A stretch of 60,000 bases of DNA from Cryptomeria japonica (GCF_030272615.1 NC_081410.1:573947241-574007240), one strand, 5' to 3'. Positions 25,801 through 38,700 are shown, counted from the stretch's first letter. The notes: generated from the letters alone by a model not told the origin. Made by a program: numbers and translations.

Positions 25801-26774
25801 CTCTGCCCTTGTGAGTGTCGGTTTCGTGATAGACCTTGGGTGGTGATGGCTCAGTCTTGTGGATGCTCTTCTGGACTTATGTTTTTAGCTTTGATTATGT
25901 TCGGCTGGATCCTGTTCTTTTCAAGGATCGTTTATGTATTAATGGACCGATGTGGTCGCTTGTATATTGTTTGTATTTCGCCTTGATGGCTGGATTGTAA
26001 TTGTTGTAACCTCTTGTATTCTTAACCTTATTATTTATCAGAGGGGTCTTGCAGTTGAGCAGACCCGGAGATGTAGCCCTTTAGGGGTGAACTCCGAGAT
26101 CATTATGGTGTTATGTGATGTATTCTCTTATGTTTCCTTTATTCAGCTTTATAATGTATTGTTAACTTATGTTAGAATGGTTAAGTGGATAATTGAAATT
26201 AACTATAAATGCTTATATTCAGTTCTTTCTTGAATGCCATGTTGATCGGATGCGTAAGTGGTTTAGTTGAGATTTATCATTGATGCCTGTATGTAATCAT
26301 CTTTTACAATGCAATAAGTTGGAATATGAATGAATGTAACTTAGAGTAGTGAATTATTCTCAGTTGTTGTTAAGGAATTTAAATATGCTTGGAGAGATCT
26401 CTTAAGTTATGATGAAATCCTAGCGTATTAGAATGTTAGATGTATGGTTTGTAATTTTAAATGAAAAGCTTGAATGAGAATTATGAATGGATCTTAATGA
26501 TGAATCTTGCTTGTGATTATATTTCCATCTTTTGAAAGAAAATTATCCTGATTATGAATTATCGCTTTGGAATAATTGTGAGAGTTAAGTGATTTGTGAA
26601 ATTTAAGTAATATCGTTGGGAAACTCTTTAGGTGTTAGTTGATGTCTTCCGCTATGTAATCTGAATCTTTGATATTTTGTTGCATCTTATGTGTTGTAAC
26701 TTTAAAAAAAAAAATTTGCACTCTATTCTTGTATTTTGGCTTATCCCTTAGGGGTTTCCTGGCGGGGCATTACA
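22831..26774 (+). repeat. Array LTR3 (3944 bp)
   Basis: Same length as LTR1. It shares with LTR4 several variants absent from LTR1 and LTR2, including CGCTTGCTCC, CCGTGGCACACTACGG and AACATACTTGG. A T to C change breaks the T run near 24427. Confidence 0.93.
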
Positions 26775-26776
26775 TT

Positions 26777-26788
26777 TGGTATCAGAGC
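26777..26788 (+). other. Primer binding site 3 of the array
   Basis: TGGTATCAGAGC, two bases after LTR3. Confidence 0.92.
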
Positions 26789-29700
26789 GCATGTTGCAAA
26801 CATTGGGATCTCTGGTGTTGCGTGTGCCCTCTATTTGTGTGAGGTGTATCGACCTTATGTGTATGCTTGTCCTCTTTTTGCATGTGAGTGATTGAGCAGA
26901 CCTTGGCTGGTGTGTAACGTGTGTGTTCACACCTTGTTTTCGCCTTCTTGATGTTGGTGTTTGAGTGCTTATTTGTGCTTTATGTGCTTATTGATGTTTT
27001 GGTATACGATTACTCTTATTTGAAAGAGAGTCGTATGTACCTTCTCTTATTGAGTGTTGTACTCTTTAGACTAACCCATTTGGGTCGGTCCGTGCTTGTC
27101 TTGAATCTGAAAGTACGAATTGTGTTTGTTTAAAGATTTTGATCTAGCTTAGTGTTGTCCACTTGAAGGACTTATATGGCAATTATTGAATGCTTATTTT
27201 GTAGAAAATTAAATGATCATCACCATTCCTCTCTCTCTTTCTGGAAATTAAATGATTAAGATATGTGTAATTATCTTTGATTTGAGTTTCTTGATTGCAA
27301 GAGAAAAGGGTGTGACTTCTTGAACCCTTGTGTGAGCTTTATGATGCTTATGTTTTTAGATTATTAAAGAGCTATGGGTTTAAAAATTTATTTGGGTGAA
27401 TAGGAGAAAATTGTATGAGTACGTTTAAAGAATTCTCCATGTGTGTTTTGTAGGAGTAGCATGATTAAATTCTACCTTAGTAAGGTGCTTTGCTATGTGA
27501 ATAGTTGAATTATGTGAAACTGCTTGGTTTGTAGAAGTGTTAAAAAGAGCATGTTATTGTAGCTTCGAGAGAGTATTAATGTGTTCCCTGAAAGATTGTG
27601 TATGTGTTTTCCGAAAGATTGTCTTATGTGTTTCATTAAACCAGTTTGATTGAAGATTTAATTTAGCAAATGCTCCATTGAACTCGCTTTTGGGTATATG
27701 TAATTGCCTTAATGTGTTTACAAAGTGCGAATGAAAAGCTTGGTTGATGTGCATGCATTAATATGTTTTATTTGGGTTAATAGCTCTTTGCTTATCTTTG
27801 ATCGTAATGTGATCTTCTCTAATAGGTTGCAAATTATGACATGTGTCTATATTGTATTATTAAGTGAGTGTTCTTAAGAGGTCTTGCATTATCAAAAAGA
27901 TTGCCTCTCTTGATCTCTGTTTTGTATGGAAAACTAGAACCTCTTGTTGCAACCATAATTATCGGAAATGCTTTGTGAGACTGATTGTCATCCTTCTAAA
28001 TGGCAGGGAAACGAAAACCGTGTAATTGAAATGATAGGCTTATAGTGAGAAATTTAATATTATAGCGTGATCTTGATTGATCTTGTGTCTTTGTAGGAAA
28101 CAGTTTGATTATCAAGCTCTCTTTCCCCTTCTCCTTGCCTAATCATAAGATTTTTAGAAATGGTATTAAAGAATGCATTGATTTAAATAGAATGTTTATA
28201 AAACATGTGAAATTGTGTGTTTGCTTTTGGCTTCATAGTGATAGATGAAAGTCTTAAGCTTTAGAAATGAATTTGCTTAGCTAGTAATTTAATTATGAAT
28301 GCTTAGTGAGATTCGAGAAAGATATAGGAATGATGTTAATTCCTTATATAATTGTGAATTGTTAATGAATTAAGTACTTGTATCTAGAGTAAACTTGATT
28401 CAGATATTTATATAGAAAGCATAATTGAAATCTTCCCTGTATAGATGTTAGCGTACTGAAAAGTACTCCCCGTATATGTGACTAAACCAGTATTGGTGTA
28501 TTTGTGTGTGTTGTGAGAAACCAGTGCTTATTATTTGTGCCCATGGATTGGTGAAGTAATCAACCATGGACGATATGTTGCTTATGAGTATGGGAAACCA
28601 TACTGTTTATGTGATGTTGCTTATTTGTTTCCCTGCTGAGTACCAAACCTCGGGTTGTGGGTAACTCAGTATGTTAAGGGGTAGTATTCGAAGCGACCGT
28701 TCCTTGAATAGTATGGATTGGCGTACGAGTAATGTCGGGGCGAAGCGACTTTAGCTTCTCTACTTCGAGGAATGATATAGTTGTACTACTAAACTGTATC
28801 AAGGTGTACTCAATACTTTCCCTTTGATGAACCTATTTATAGGTTTATGTGTGTCAGCCTATTCCTCTTCCTTATTTGAGCAGTTTGGATGGTGATTCTT
28901 GTGTATAGTGATGGTATGATTTGGAGGATCCTTTGCCTTGTCTTCATGAAGGGTAGGTTTATTCACTTGTGCTGCCAGTTAGTTTGTGTTGGTGGGCATG
29001 TGGGTGGACCATAGTCATGTATACCTCTGACTTACGGTGAGTATCCTTCTAGATATGTTGCTATGCGGGATGTGGCTTGCGTGTGCTTTTTCCGCGAGGT
29101 GCACTACCATGCGGGATACGTCCATTGTGTGTTTTCTCCACTTGGGGTATTGCCATGCCGCGTGACGACGTGATGCGGGGTGATGTCGAGGTGCATACCG
29201 CCATGCCATGTGGATAGTGTGACTATGTCGCACCACATGATGAGCTACTGCAATAGCTAGTCAGTTGTTCCTTCCTTCCTCGTTGGTGGCTAGATGCTAG
29301 TCACACAGTACTGTTATGTGCAGTTGTGATATTCTTTATATTTCTTTGGGAATCAGCAACTTATTTTACCTTGACTTTGAAGGTTTGGCCACGATCTTGT
29401 GATCTTTTGCACTTTGATTTGGTGTTGAAATTCCGGATTATTTTCTTACCTTATTGTTGGAATTGATGATTTATTATCTTTATTCATCTGTACTTTGGTG
29501 GCTAAACTGGTTTATCATTATTGTTTTCGAATGCTGGTCTTGTGTCGAAATGTGAAATTCCTCTCCAAGGAAGTATGATACGGAATTGGTAGAGTGTGTG
29601 CGAGGAAGTTGATATAGGGAACCGTGAGGATAGGGGGTATGTGAGGCTGTGACGCAGCTAGTACCCACTACCTACCTATGTGTGGTGACTATCTCTTGGA

Positions 29701-30478
29701 GGCTAACCACCTTGTTCAACAAGGGATATTCACAAAGTTTTTGTATGGAAGGTAGCACCGCTATGGTGTGCCTAGCACCATCGAGCCCTTGAGTGAGATA
29801 TTGGATATTTATGATCATATTGTGGTTCTGGGATCAGGCATAGAGATGCTGATCGTGCATGTTATCTGTGACCGAGCATTAGACATGCTCACATGTGGCC
29901 TTTTCTGTTATGCATTCCAGTTATGTGGATGGTTATTATTTGTATCATGGAGTAAATTGTGTTAGCTTGTCGCTATGTTATGGGACATAGTCTTTGGAAA
30001 GGTTTTCTTATGCCTGGCAAGTGTAATCAATTGAATTAATTATGTTGCTCTTATTTCATGAAAGCTAATTTGGTTGTAGAAATTGATATTTTGAGCTAGT
30101 TCTATGTTATTAAATTTTATGATTAAGATGGATTGGTAAAGGAAATTGATCATGATGGCATGTTTCTTGTCATTTGATGATTATGGTAAGTGTTGTTTAC
30201 CTCTTTGTAATGCTTTAATTTGGTGTAATGAAAGGAAGAAAATTCTTGTTTCTTTGCTATGAATGTGGATAATTCCTCGAATATTTTAAGGAATGTATGG
30301 TTTTAGGTGTATCTGGCCAATGGATAATGGCGTTTGTAAAGAACTTTGCAATAATATTTCATTTATTTATGGAAAGATTTCTATGTGCAATTTGATCTTT
30401 GTTGAATGAGTTTCAGGGCTGATGCATACGACATGTTCTCCGTCTAGCCTTACGACTTCCAGGAGTAAGTCGGAACCT

Positions 30479-30490
30479 AGGGGGGGAGAA
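30479..30490 (+). other. Polypurine tract 3 of the array
   Basis: AGGGGGGGAGAA immediately before LTR4. Confidence 0.92.
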
Positions 30491-33400
30491 TGTAGTACCC
30501 CTACCGTAATCGATCTCTAACCTTGGTTTAATCTTGATTAGTTAATCGTAATATGATGTTACAATCAGATGTTTGATTTAACGCATAGCTATTGATGTGG
30601 TTCTCACACTAGTTGTATGCAGATTTTCAGTGTTCCTATTTCGTGATGTTAGTATCGGACTAATGATTTCATTAAATTGTATATATGTATGCATGTATGT
30701 TCTTTGGTTGCAGGAAATTTCAGGTGCAACGCCGCATGAGTGCGAGGTTCGTCTTCACCTGGGTGTGCAGGTTTGAGTGTGCCTTTTTAATCCTTAGAGT
30801 TGGCTTAGGTGGTCGTAAGACCCTAGTTGACCTTAGTCGTGCTCCAGTGAGCATCGTCAGTCGTCGTCGGTAATCCCTCTTTGTTTGGGTTTGTGAGTTG
30901 TCTGTTTGGTTGACTTTCTCGATTTGCGTGCCTAGTGTGTTTGGTTAAATTGATTAATTAATCCTTAGTAATTATCTGGATTAAATTAATCAGGTTTTCT
31001 TGATATTGAATTGCTTATTTTAAATTGGAAGTAAATTTGAATTAATGACTGTTTTCGAATATTTAATGCATTTTAGATATGCTGTTGAAAAAGAAAGATT
31101 TGGATTATTAAATTAGAACGGCTAAATTTGATTATTTGAGAAAATCGATTTTTGATTTGAAAAACAAGTTAAATTGTTGTTATAGTTGAAAAAGTATTAA
31201 ATTTGGAGAATTATTTGTAAATAAAGTTTTTAATTCCAAAATAGAAATTTTGGGGGTCAACTCTTTCATACAACCCAAATTTGGGGAAAAATGAAAGGAT
31301 GGACATTTTTGGAAAGGATTTTGGTTGGGAATGAAAATTGGAGGCTTTGGCAGCTGAGATGGGGATTCTTCAGCCGATCTTGCCAGGAACGCGAGATTAG
31401 GTAGGAACCAACTCTCAATTTTAGTTTTGTTTGGAATGAAAATGGGGGTTTTATCTTGGTTTAGATTCTCCTTCGAATGCCATGCTTATTATTTGTTTTG
31501 GTAAATTAACCAGCTTGGCTGGAAGTGTTTGAGGTGTTGTTAATTCCTCTTTTCCCTTTGGGCGTTTGAAACCCTTGAGTGTTTGTTATGGATGAGCAAA
31601 ACCATCAAAAAAAAAAATGATCCTAACGCAGTTCGTTAAACCTAGATCATGGCAAATCAAAATTTATTAAAACATACTTGGGTATGGCATTTTTTAGCCA
31701 AGTTCGAACTGTGTAAACAGAAAATATATTATTTTATGTTCGAACTATATTATGTTATGTTCGAACTGGGCGTATTTTGTTTATTGTGTAACCGTGCGTT
31801 TTTATTGGTTTAGCGGACTATTGTTGGGGTGGAGGGCGGGGAGCGGAGCTCCACCCGCTCCCCTCCCCTTCCCCCGTGCGTTCCCCCGCTTGCTCCCCCT
31901 GGTTTCTCCCCCCACCTTCTCGCTGTTGTTTATGCCTATGCCGTGGCACACTACGGTGGCCGCAGGGCGCCGCGGACCTGCGGGCACCGCAGCGGCGCCG
32001 CCCGCATCGGCTCCCCTGCGGTCTCGGTGTGGATGGCGGCTAGGGATAGGGCACGGCCCGCCCAGCTCACCTCCCCACTTTTTTTTTTTTAATGCGTTTT
32101 GTGGTTTTAAACATGGTTTAAAAAGAATGGTTGTTTTAATGTATATTTTGTTTTGTATTTAAAAAAAGAAAATGCATATGATTTGTAATATCATTTTAAT
32201 GAATGGTATTTTAATGTTGAGTTTTAACGAGTTCTTAATCTTGATTTGGTAGCATAAGAATGATAAACGATAATTTGATATTGATTAATCCTATAATGGA
32301 GTTCGTAAGTTAATCATTTGAGAAATTGAAAAGTAGTGAAGTATTTATCGTTGGGCATTAGAAATTTAAACGATATGCGTTGGAAATGATTATCTCCATT
32401 TAGATTCTCTTTTTATATTTTTTTATATTCCGTAATCCTTATAATGTATCTAGAATTGAAATTCTGAATCTGTAGAGTTTGATTTTAGACCAGTATGTTA
32501 ATGACATTTTGATAGAAGATTAAATATCTTATTTTAGTTGATTAATGGTTGTCTGTGATTTATTAATATGAATTGGTTAAAAACTCTTTATGACTTATTT
32601 CCCTGTTCGATGCTTGAACCTTAGGAGTTAGAAAACCAAGAACAACTTATCCCTTGATGAGGTAGATAACTGTAAGCTGATTTAGATCTTGTAGAAAACT
32701 TGATCGACTTGTAATGATTAAATCAATTTGAGGAATATTGTCTTTTCTGATTATTGCCTTGCGAGTTTAATTTCTGTATTCGCCTTTAATTATGAAATGG
32801 CATGTTTTGCTTTGTTTAGTAGGACCCTGTCGTATGGCTTGACTTGGGGTACCTGATTCAGTCCTCTGTTCTGAGTTGACGATTGTATTGTGGTAGTGTC
32901 GTGTTGATCATACCCTCCTTGTGTGTGAGTCGAATGATGATTGTGTGAGTCGTGTTTGACCAGATGATTGTTTCTCTCTTCTTGAACTCCATTTGTCTGA
33001 CCATGTCTATTCCTTGGTTTTGAGTTCGTATGAGTTTAGTCTAGTGTCGTATGGGAAAGTGGCTTTCGATTGGGGGCCACGCCCAAAGTGGCTATTGGGT
33101 AACCCGTCGAAAGTGAGTCTAATAAGTGATAACCTAAGTAGATTAGAAAATAATCTCTAAATAAGATAATGTGCCTCACACATGGGACGAGTGCTATCAT
33201 AGATTCGACATGCTGTGAGAAGGCCTGAAATGGCAAACTACCATCCTTGTCATCACGAGAGGATGTGTGGGTCCACACGAGGCTTGGATGCACCGGAAGC
33301 TTGGATTAGGTTGCCAGGGTGACCCAGTGGATGGGGCCGGGACCTATGAAGACTTGCCATGGTATCCATACCAGGTTGTGTGATGACACTTTTCCCTACG

Positions 33401-34452
33401 TTCGCTAGTTTGTTGTCGATTTGTCCTGTTAGGAGTATCTTTGTGAGTCGTCCTTTTGTCTCTGCCCTTGTGAGTGTCGGTTTCGTGATAGACCTTGGGT
33501 GGTGATGGCTCAGTCTTGTGGATGCTCTTCTGGACTTATGTTTTTAGCTTTGATTATGTTCGGCTGGATCCTGTTCTTTTCAAGGATCGTTTATGTATTA
33601 ATGGACCGATGTGGTCGCTTGTATATTGTTTGTATTTCTCCTTGATGGCTGGATTGTAATTGGTGTAACCTCTTGTATTCTTAACCTTATTATTTATCAG
33701 AGGGGTCTTGCAGTTGAGCAGACCCGGAGATGTAGCCCTTTAGGGGTGAACTCCGAGATCATTATGGTGTTATGTGATGTATTCTCTTATGTTTCCTTTA
33801 TTCAGCTTTATAATGTATGATTAACTTATGTTAGAATGGTTAAGTGGATAATTGAAATTAACTATAAATGCTTATATTCAGTTCTTTCTTGAATGCCATG
33901 TTGATCGGATGCGTAAGTGGTTTAGTTGAGATTTATCGTTGATGCCTGTATGTAATTGTCTTTTACAATGCAATAAGTTGGAATATGAATGAATGTAACT
34001 TAGAGTAGTGAATTATTCTCAGTTGTTGTTAAGGAATTTAAATATGCTTGGAGAGATCTCTTAAGTTATGATGAAATCCTAGCGTATTAGAATGTTAGAT
34101 GTATGGTTTGTAATTTTAAATGAAAAGCTTGAATGAGAATTATGAATGGATCTTAATGATGAATCTTGCTTGTGATTATATTTCCATCTTTTGAAAGAAA
34201 ATTATCCTGATTATGAATTATCTCGTTATTAAGATGTTCAGCTTTGGAATAATTGTGCGAGTTAAGTGATTTGTGAAATTTAAGTAATATCGTTGGGAAA
34301 CTCTTTAGGTGTTAGTTGATGTCTTCCGCTATGTAATCTGAATCTTTGATATCTTATTGCATCTTATGTGTTGTAACTTTAAAAAAAAAAAAATTGCACT
34401 CTATTCTTGTATTTTGGCTTATCCCTTCGGGGTTTCCTGGCGGGGCATTACA
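30491..34452 (+). repeat. Array LTR4, the right outer LTR (3962 bp)
   Basis: It ends CATTACA and is followed by LTR A sequence rather than a primer site, so it is the array's 3' end. It has an 18-bp segment (34223-34240, TCGTTATTAAGATGTTCA) that the other three lack, one lost base near 30999 and a slightly longer A run near 34381. Confidence 0.93.
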
Positions 34453-34880
34453 AACCAACCTTGATCAAAATCCCTTAACTAGGTGGCACCTAACCATTAT
34501 CTTTGTAATCTCCTAATAGGGATGGCTCTTAATCGAGCGTACTCCAAAAGAGTACAAATTTTGTGAGTTCCTACTCACACCGTGGTTTTCTCCCTATTGG
34601 GTTTCCACGAGATAACTCCTTGGTGTCACTGTCAATTTTTCATGCTTACATATTTTACTTCAGTATTTAAGTATACTATTGGATTTTAGATGAATGAAGA
34701 TTTAAGATAAAAGTTAAATTGTGAGAATTTGATTAACTGTTGATTCACCCCTCCCCTCTCAGCACTAGTTGGGACTAACATAGATCAGATAATATCTGAT
34801 TGGATTTGGTTTTCCCCGAGGTTGATGAGGAAACCCTAACCGCCTATTATTTGAATTGGCTTTTGGCGGGAAGACTAGGC

Positions 34881-34888
34881 TATAAATA
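34881..34888 (+). promoter_or_regulatory. TATA box of solo LTR B
   Basis: TATAAATA preceded by GGC, about 890 bp before the end of the LTR, a plausible core promoter of the parent element. Inferred from sequence only. Confidence 0.45.
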
Positions 34889-35386
34889 TGCAAGCCAAAT
34901 ATATTGTTAAGAGCTGTTGGATGGGAGAGGATAGACTATTGCGAAGTGATTGAGTGCTGCATGAAAGAGTTAGATCAGTCATAGTGAAAATAGCAGAAGA
35001 TAACAGTGACTGAGTGAGTGAACATGAAATTGATGATAAGGTTTAACAGAGGGTTTAACTGGTATGGTTTGTGCAGCCAGTAAAATAGCTAGATTGCATC
35101 AGAGAATATAATTGGTAGGTACTTGTACCATCAAGAAGACAATAGAGGGTGTTGAATTGTAGAATAGTGAAGGAGAGATCTAGAAAAGCAGATGCAGAGC
35201 AAGGTAACCAGTAGTGTGTGAACCGGTAAAGTAGTAGAAGAGAGAGGTGAACTAGTGTAGCAGAGAAGGTTTCTCACTAGAAGAGTGATGTATATGAAAT
35301 GGTTACAAGATTCACTTGTAATAGTATGACTACTTTTGTATTTGATGTTATCATTGTGATCACTGAGTTGTAGCTCGGTGTAGGGG

Positions 35387-35495
35387 TTGTAGCTCCTTTG
35401 GGTTGGTGCCCATAAACTAGCAAGGTTGTAGCTCCTTTGGGTTGTAGCCCATAAATTAATTAAGGATTGGTTCTCCTTGGGTTGGTGCCCTAAAC
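35387..35495 (+). repeat. Three short tandem units in LTR B
   Basis: Three diverged units of about 38-44 bp share CTCCTTTGGGTTG followed by GCCC and TAAA. They sit in the probable transcribed part of LTR B. Confidence 0.6.
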
Positions 35496-35772
35496 TTTGT
35501 AACAAATTTCATTATGAGGCTGGATTGGAGCAGTAGACTCTAGTAGCATTGCTCACCGAGGTTTTTCTCATCTTGGGTTTTCCTCATACATACTGGTGTT
35601 ATGTGATGTCCATTTGTGTGTGTTTGCATTTGTGGTGGTCTCTCATCTAATCGGTAAGTCTGCATTGAGTTAGATATGATAACTGGTATACTCACATAGG
35701 ATAGTTAAAGGGAAAAGTTTGAGAACCACTTATTCACCCCCCTCTCAGTGGTGCATTGTGTCTAACACAGGG

Positions 35773-38700
35773 TAGATTGAAAGAACAATTCAAAAGCATA
35801 GCCAATAAATTTTTTCATCATGCGATCAATTTCATTGATGATTTTGATGATGGGTTGGTAAGATTTGTTTTGAGTAGCATTCATGATCAGTTCATGTGGT
35901 TGGATAGACCTCACAAAATAACTAAGGAAGCAATCCATGCTATAACCGACTTCTACTCAACCGGTGAAGTGTCATTGCTTAGGTCTATACCTAAGAATGA
36001 TGTTGAGAAGTTAACTGGATCTAGATGGGATAAAAGAGCCATGACTGTGAATGATATTAATGATCCTACTGTTAAATTTGCATCTATGGTGATTGGCTAT
36101 AGAATTTTCTATTCAAGAAGAATGAACAGTATACCAGCAACATCAATTCACACTACATATTGGATGAACATGGACTATGACTTGACTAAAGCTTTAAGGA
36201 GTCAATTAGTGACAAATTTGGAAGCAGTCAAGAAGGATAAGAAGATTAGATTCAAGTTTGGACAACTTATCATGGGCTTATTCTTTTATTTCCAAAAAAA
36301 TTTCCTTGGTATTGGTGATGTACAATGGATAACTAGGACATCTGCCCTATGTCAGACGAAGAACAACATTAGGATGCTGAAGAACAAGTTTGATGATATT
36401 TCATGGGGATATTTTAAGAAATTTCATAAGGAAATGCATGCTAGGGAACACATAATGGTAGAGGTAGTCAATCAGTATGAGGATTCTATCTATTTTGTGG
36501 TTGACATAGATACATGCTTGATGGAAGTTGTTATTCCTAGGACCACATGGGTAATGCCCATGGGTTATGAAGTAGATAAAGATCTACCTATTTCTTATGT
36601 TGATCATTTGTTAGCTCAACCTGTTGATACCACCGCTGAGAGGTTTGGAACCTACAAGGAGAAACTACTAAAAGTGCACTCTGAATTATAGAAACCGGTG
36701 ATAGCAAAGAAAGTAAAAAAAGAGGTAGAGGCCTTTGCTAAGAAGGCCGAATTCACAAAAGATCACATTGTTGCAGAAAGAGCCAAATATGAGACTCAAC
36801 AAGGTGGAACTTCCAGTGTACTAGCTAGTAACCCCACTGGTAAGACTAGAGTAGCCAAAGAAGCTGAGAGGAAGAAAGAAGAAGAACCTAAGGTGAAGCC
36901 TACTGAATCTCAAAGAGGGAAACCCTCTAAAATACAATTCTGAAGTAAAGGTAAAACTATTGAACCTTCTGTTGTGCCTACCCAAACCGGTGACAAATAT
37001 AGAGGAAACATAATCAGAAGAAGGTAAGAGAGTACTAAGGGCAAGTGCTAAGAATCAAAAGACTACTTGAAAAGGTAAAGAAGCTACTAAAATATTGACA
37101 CTTGAAGATTCTCACTAGAATGATTAGAATTATTAAGGAATATGGCATTTGTAAAGGTTTAAACATATTGTTTACTCATTTGTCTGAAAATCAATGAAGG
37201 GAGATTGAAGATGCAATCATCTTCAGTATAACAAGTTTAGTAGAGCCCTCATTGAATTACAAGGGCAAATTCTAGATTCCTTATATAATTTGATTGATGC
37301 TAGGTGGCAAGGGGCAATTAGACTTGATAAAGAATTTATTGATTATACACTTAAACACTTTCAACCATAAGAAAATGAAGAGGAAATCGAATAGATAAAG
37401 GTTAATACAAAATCTTTTTTCAGATCAAAGAAGAGATTAACAAGAATGCTTGTTGGAGAGACCAAATCAATTCAAAAGGAGACTGAGATTTTGGTGAAAA
37501 AGGCTTTAGGTCTCATTCCCAATGAAGAAGAGGAGAAAGATGAAGTAATTGATGATATTACTCCTGATAAGCCAAAGTTAGAAGAACTTCAAGAAGGTGT
37601 AAAGATCATAGGCTTTGAACCAGACAACAAATATATGTAAGATGATCCTATTGATACTGGACTGGTAGATATAATAGATGATGATATCAGTAATGCTGAT
37701 TATGTTGCTAACACTGCTGACAATGTAGATGTATAGATGTTTGATACTCAACAAGAATAGGTTGAGAACAAAGGAGAAGAGAAAGAAGTAGACAAAATCT
37801 CAACTGAGCAACCAGTGAATGCACAAAATCAATAGAGACTCAGACTGCACTAGTCAATGTAAGTGCAGATGCAAATGTAAATGTTGCTACTGAGGATAAT
37901 CAAAAGGATTTAGTTGATAAGGAAGAGGAAGCACCCATGAAAGAATAGATTGTTGAAAATCTGCAACTGGTCAAAGACACCACTAAGGAAAAGGAGACAA
38001 CAAAAGATAAGGAGGAAGAGAAGAAAATAGAGAAGGTGGAAGAGGAGAGGAGAACAAAGGAAATAAGAACATCTCTTGAGATACCTCCTAAACCCAAACT
38101 GAAGAGAACAATAGTTGATGATGATGATGATGATGACAATGTGAGCATAAAAGTTCCTATTAACATGGACAATTTGAGTTCTTTAGAATTAATGGAGATT
38201 GCTACTGTAATGCAATCCCGTGCACAAAAGAAAAAATCAATGGAACAACAGAAGGAAGTAGAGACTATAAGGACCGATGTTGATATTTTGTCAAGTCTCC
38301 TTTCGGAGACTAATACAAAACATTTGGCTACCCCTATTACAAAACTTGGATAGTTAGTTGTTAGTGTTGGTGAACAACTTGAATCCCTTTAAGAAGCTAT
38401 ATAAATGTTTTTGGCAAAGGATTACAAGAAGAAAAGGGGAGAATAGTCAATGGTTGAGATAGATAAAGGCAAAGTAGCCCTAATGGTGAATAAAGACTTG
38501 TTGAAGAATGGATTGGAAACCGGATTTAATATTTTGGCTAATATCTCTCAATTTTCACTATTTTGTGCAAACTTGAGAAAGAAGAGAGCTGATAGTGAGA
38601 AGGAAATACAAAAGTTAAGTAAAACTTTCATACCAGTATAGGACTCAGTGATCACTTTTGATCTACAACACTAATTAGAACTTTGTGAACATGAGCAACT

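Larger units (their letters stand above)
26775..30490 (+). mobile_element. Array internal domain 3 (3716 bp, non-coding)
   Basis: Same layout and exact length as the others. Private changes include GTACTGAAAAG near 28454 and GATATGTTGC near 29053, the latter a CG loss. No retrotransposon protein motif is present. Confidence 0.88.
7494..34452 (+). mobile_element. Tandem LARD-like retrotransposon array: 4 LTRs, 3 internal domains
   Basis: The repeat period is 7660, 7677 and 7660 bp. Each LTR begins TGTAGTACCCC and ends GGGCATTACA. Each of the first three is followed by TTTGGTATCAGAGC, and each of the last three is preceded by AGGGGGGGAGAA. The target is AACCG (7489-7493) on the left and AACCA (34453-34457) on the right, 4 of 5 matching, and occurs only at the outer edges. 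No gag, protease, RT or integrase motif is visible in any frame. LTR and internal lengths closely match the LARD class known from cereals. The TGTARYRCCCC termini and the primer site suggest relation to Ty3/gypsy Del/Tekay-type chromoviruses. Copies differ by about 1% by eye. Confidence 0.93.
6147..34781 (+). mobile_element. Solo LTR A (about 1.67 kb) inserted in B and split by the array
   Basis: It begins TGTTGGCATTGAC at 6147 and ends GACTAACA at 34781. The target TAGAT is duplicated perfectly at 6142-6146 and 34782-34786. Its own sequence is 6147-7493 plus 34458-34781. A TATAAAG box lies at 6920-6926. From about 7370 to 7490 and again at 34475-34545 it carries the phased CCTTAACYRGGT-like motif series. 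No primer site follows its 3' end, so it is a solo LTR. Confidence 0.88.
4594..35767 (+). mobile_element. Solo LTR B (about 2.53 kb), split by later insertions
   Basis: It begins TGTTGGCATTATG at 4594 and ends GTCTAACA at 35767. The target CAGGG is duplicated perfectly at 4589-4593 and 35768-35772. No primer site or coding region belongs to it, so it is a solo LTR left by LTR-LTR recombination. Its own sequence is 4594-6146 plus 34787-35767; the middle is LTR A and the array. The left part is rich in ACCGGT-like phrases. A TATAAATA box lies at 34881-34888. Three related units with the phrase TTGGGTTG..GCCC lie at 35387-35495. The right end has the CACCCCCCTCTCAG run common before the end of such LTRs. 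Confidence 0.88.
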
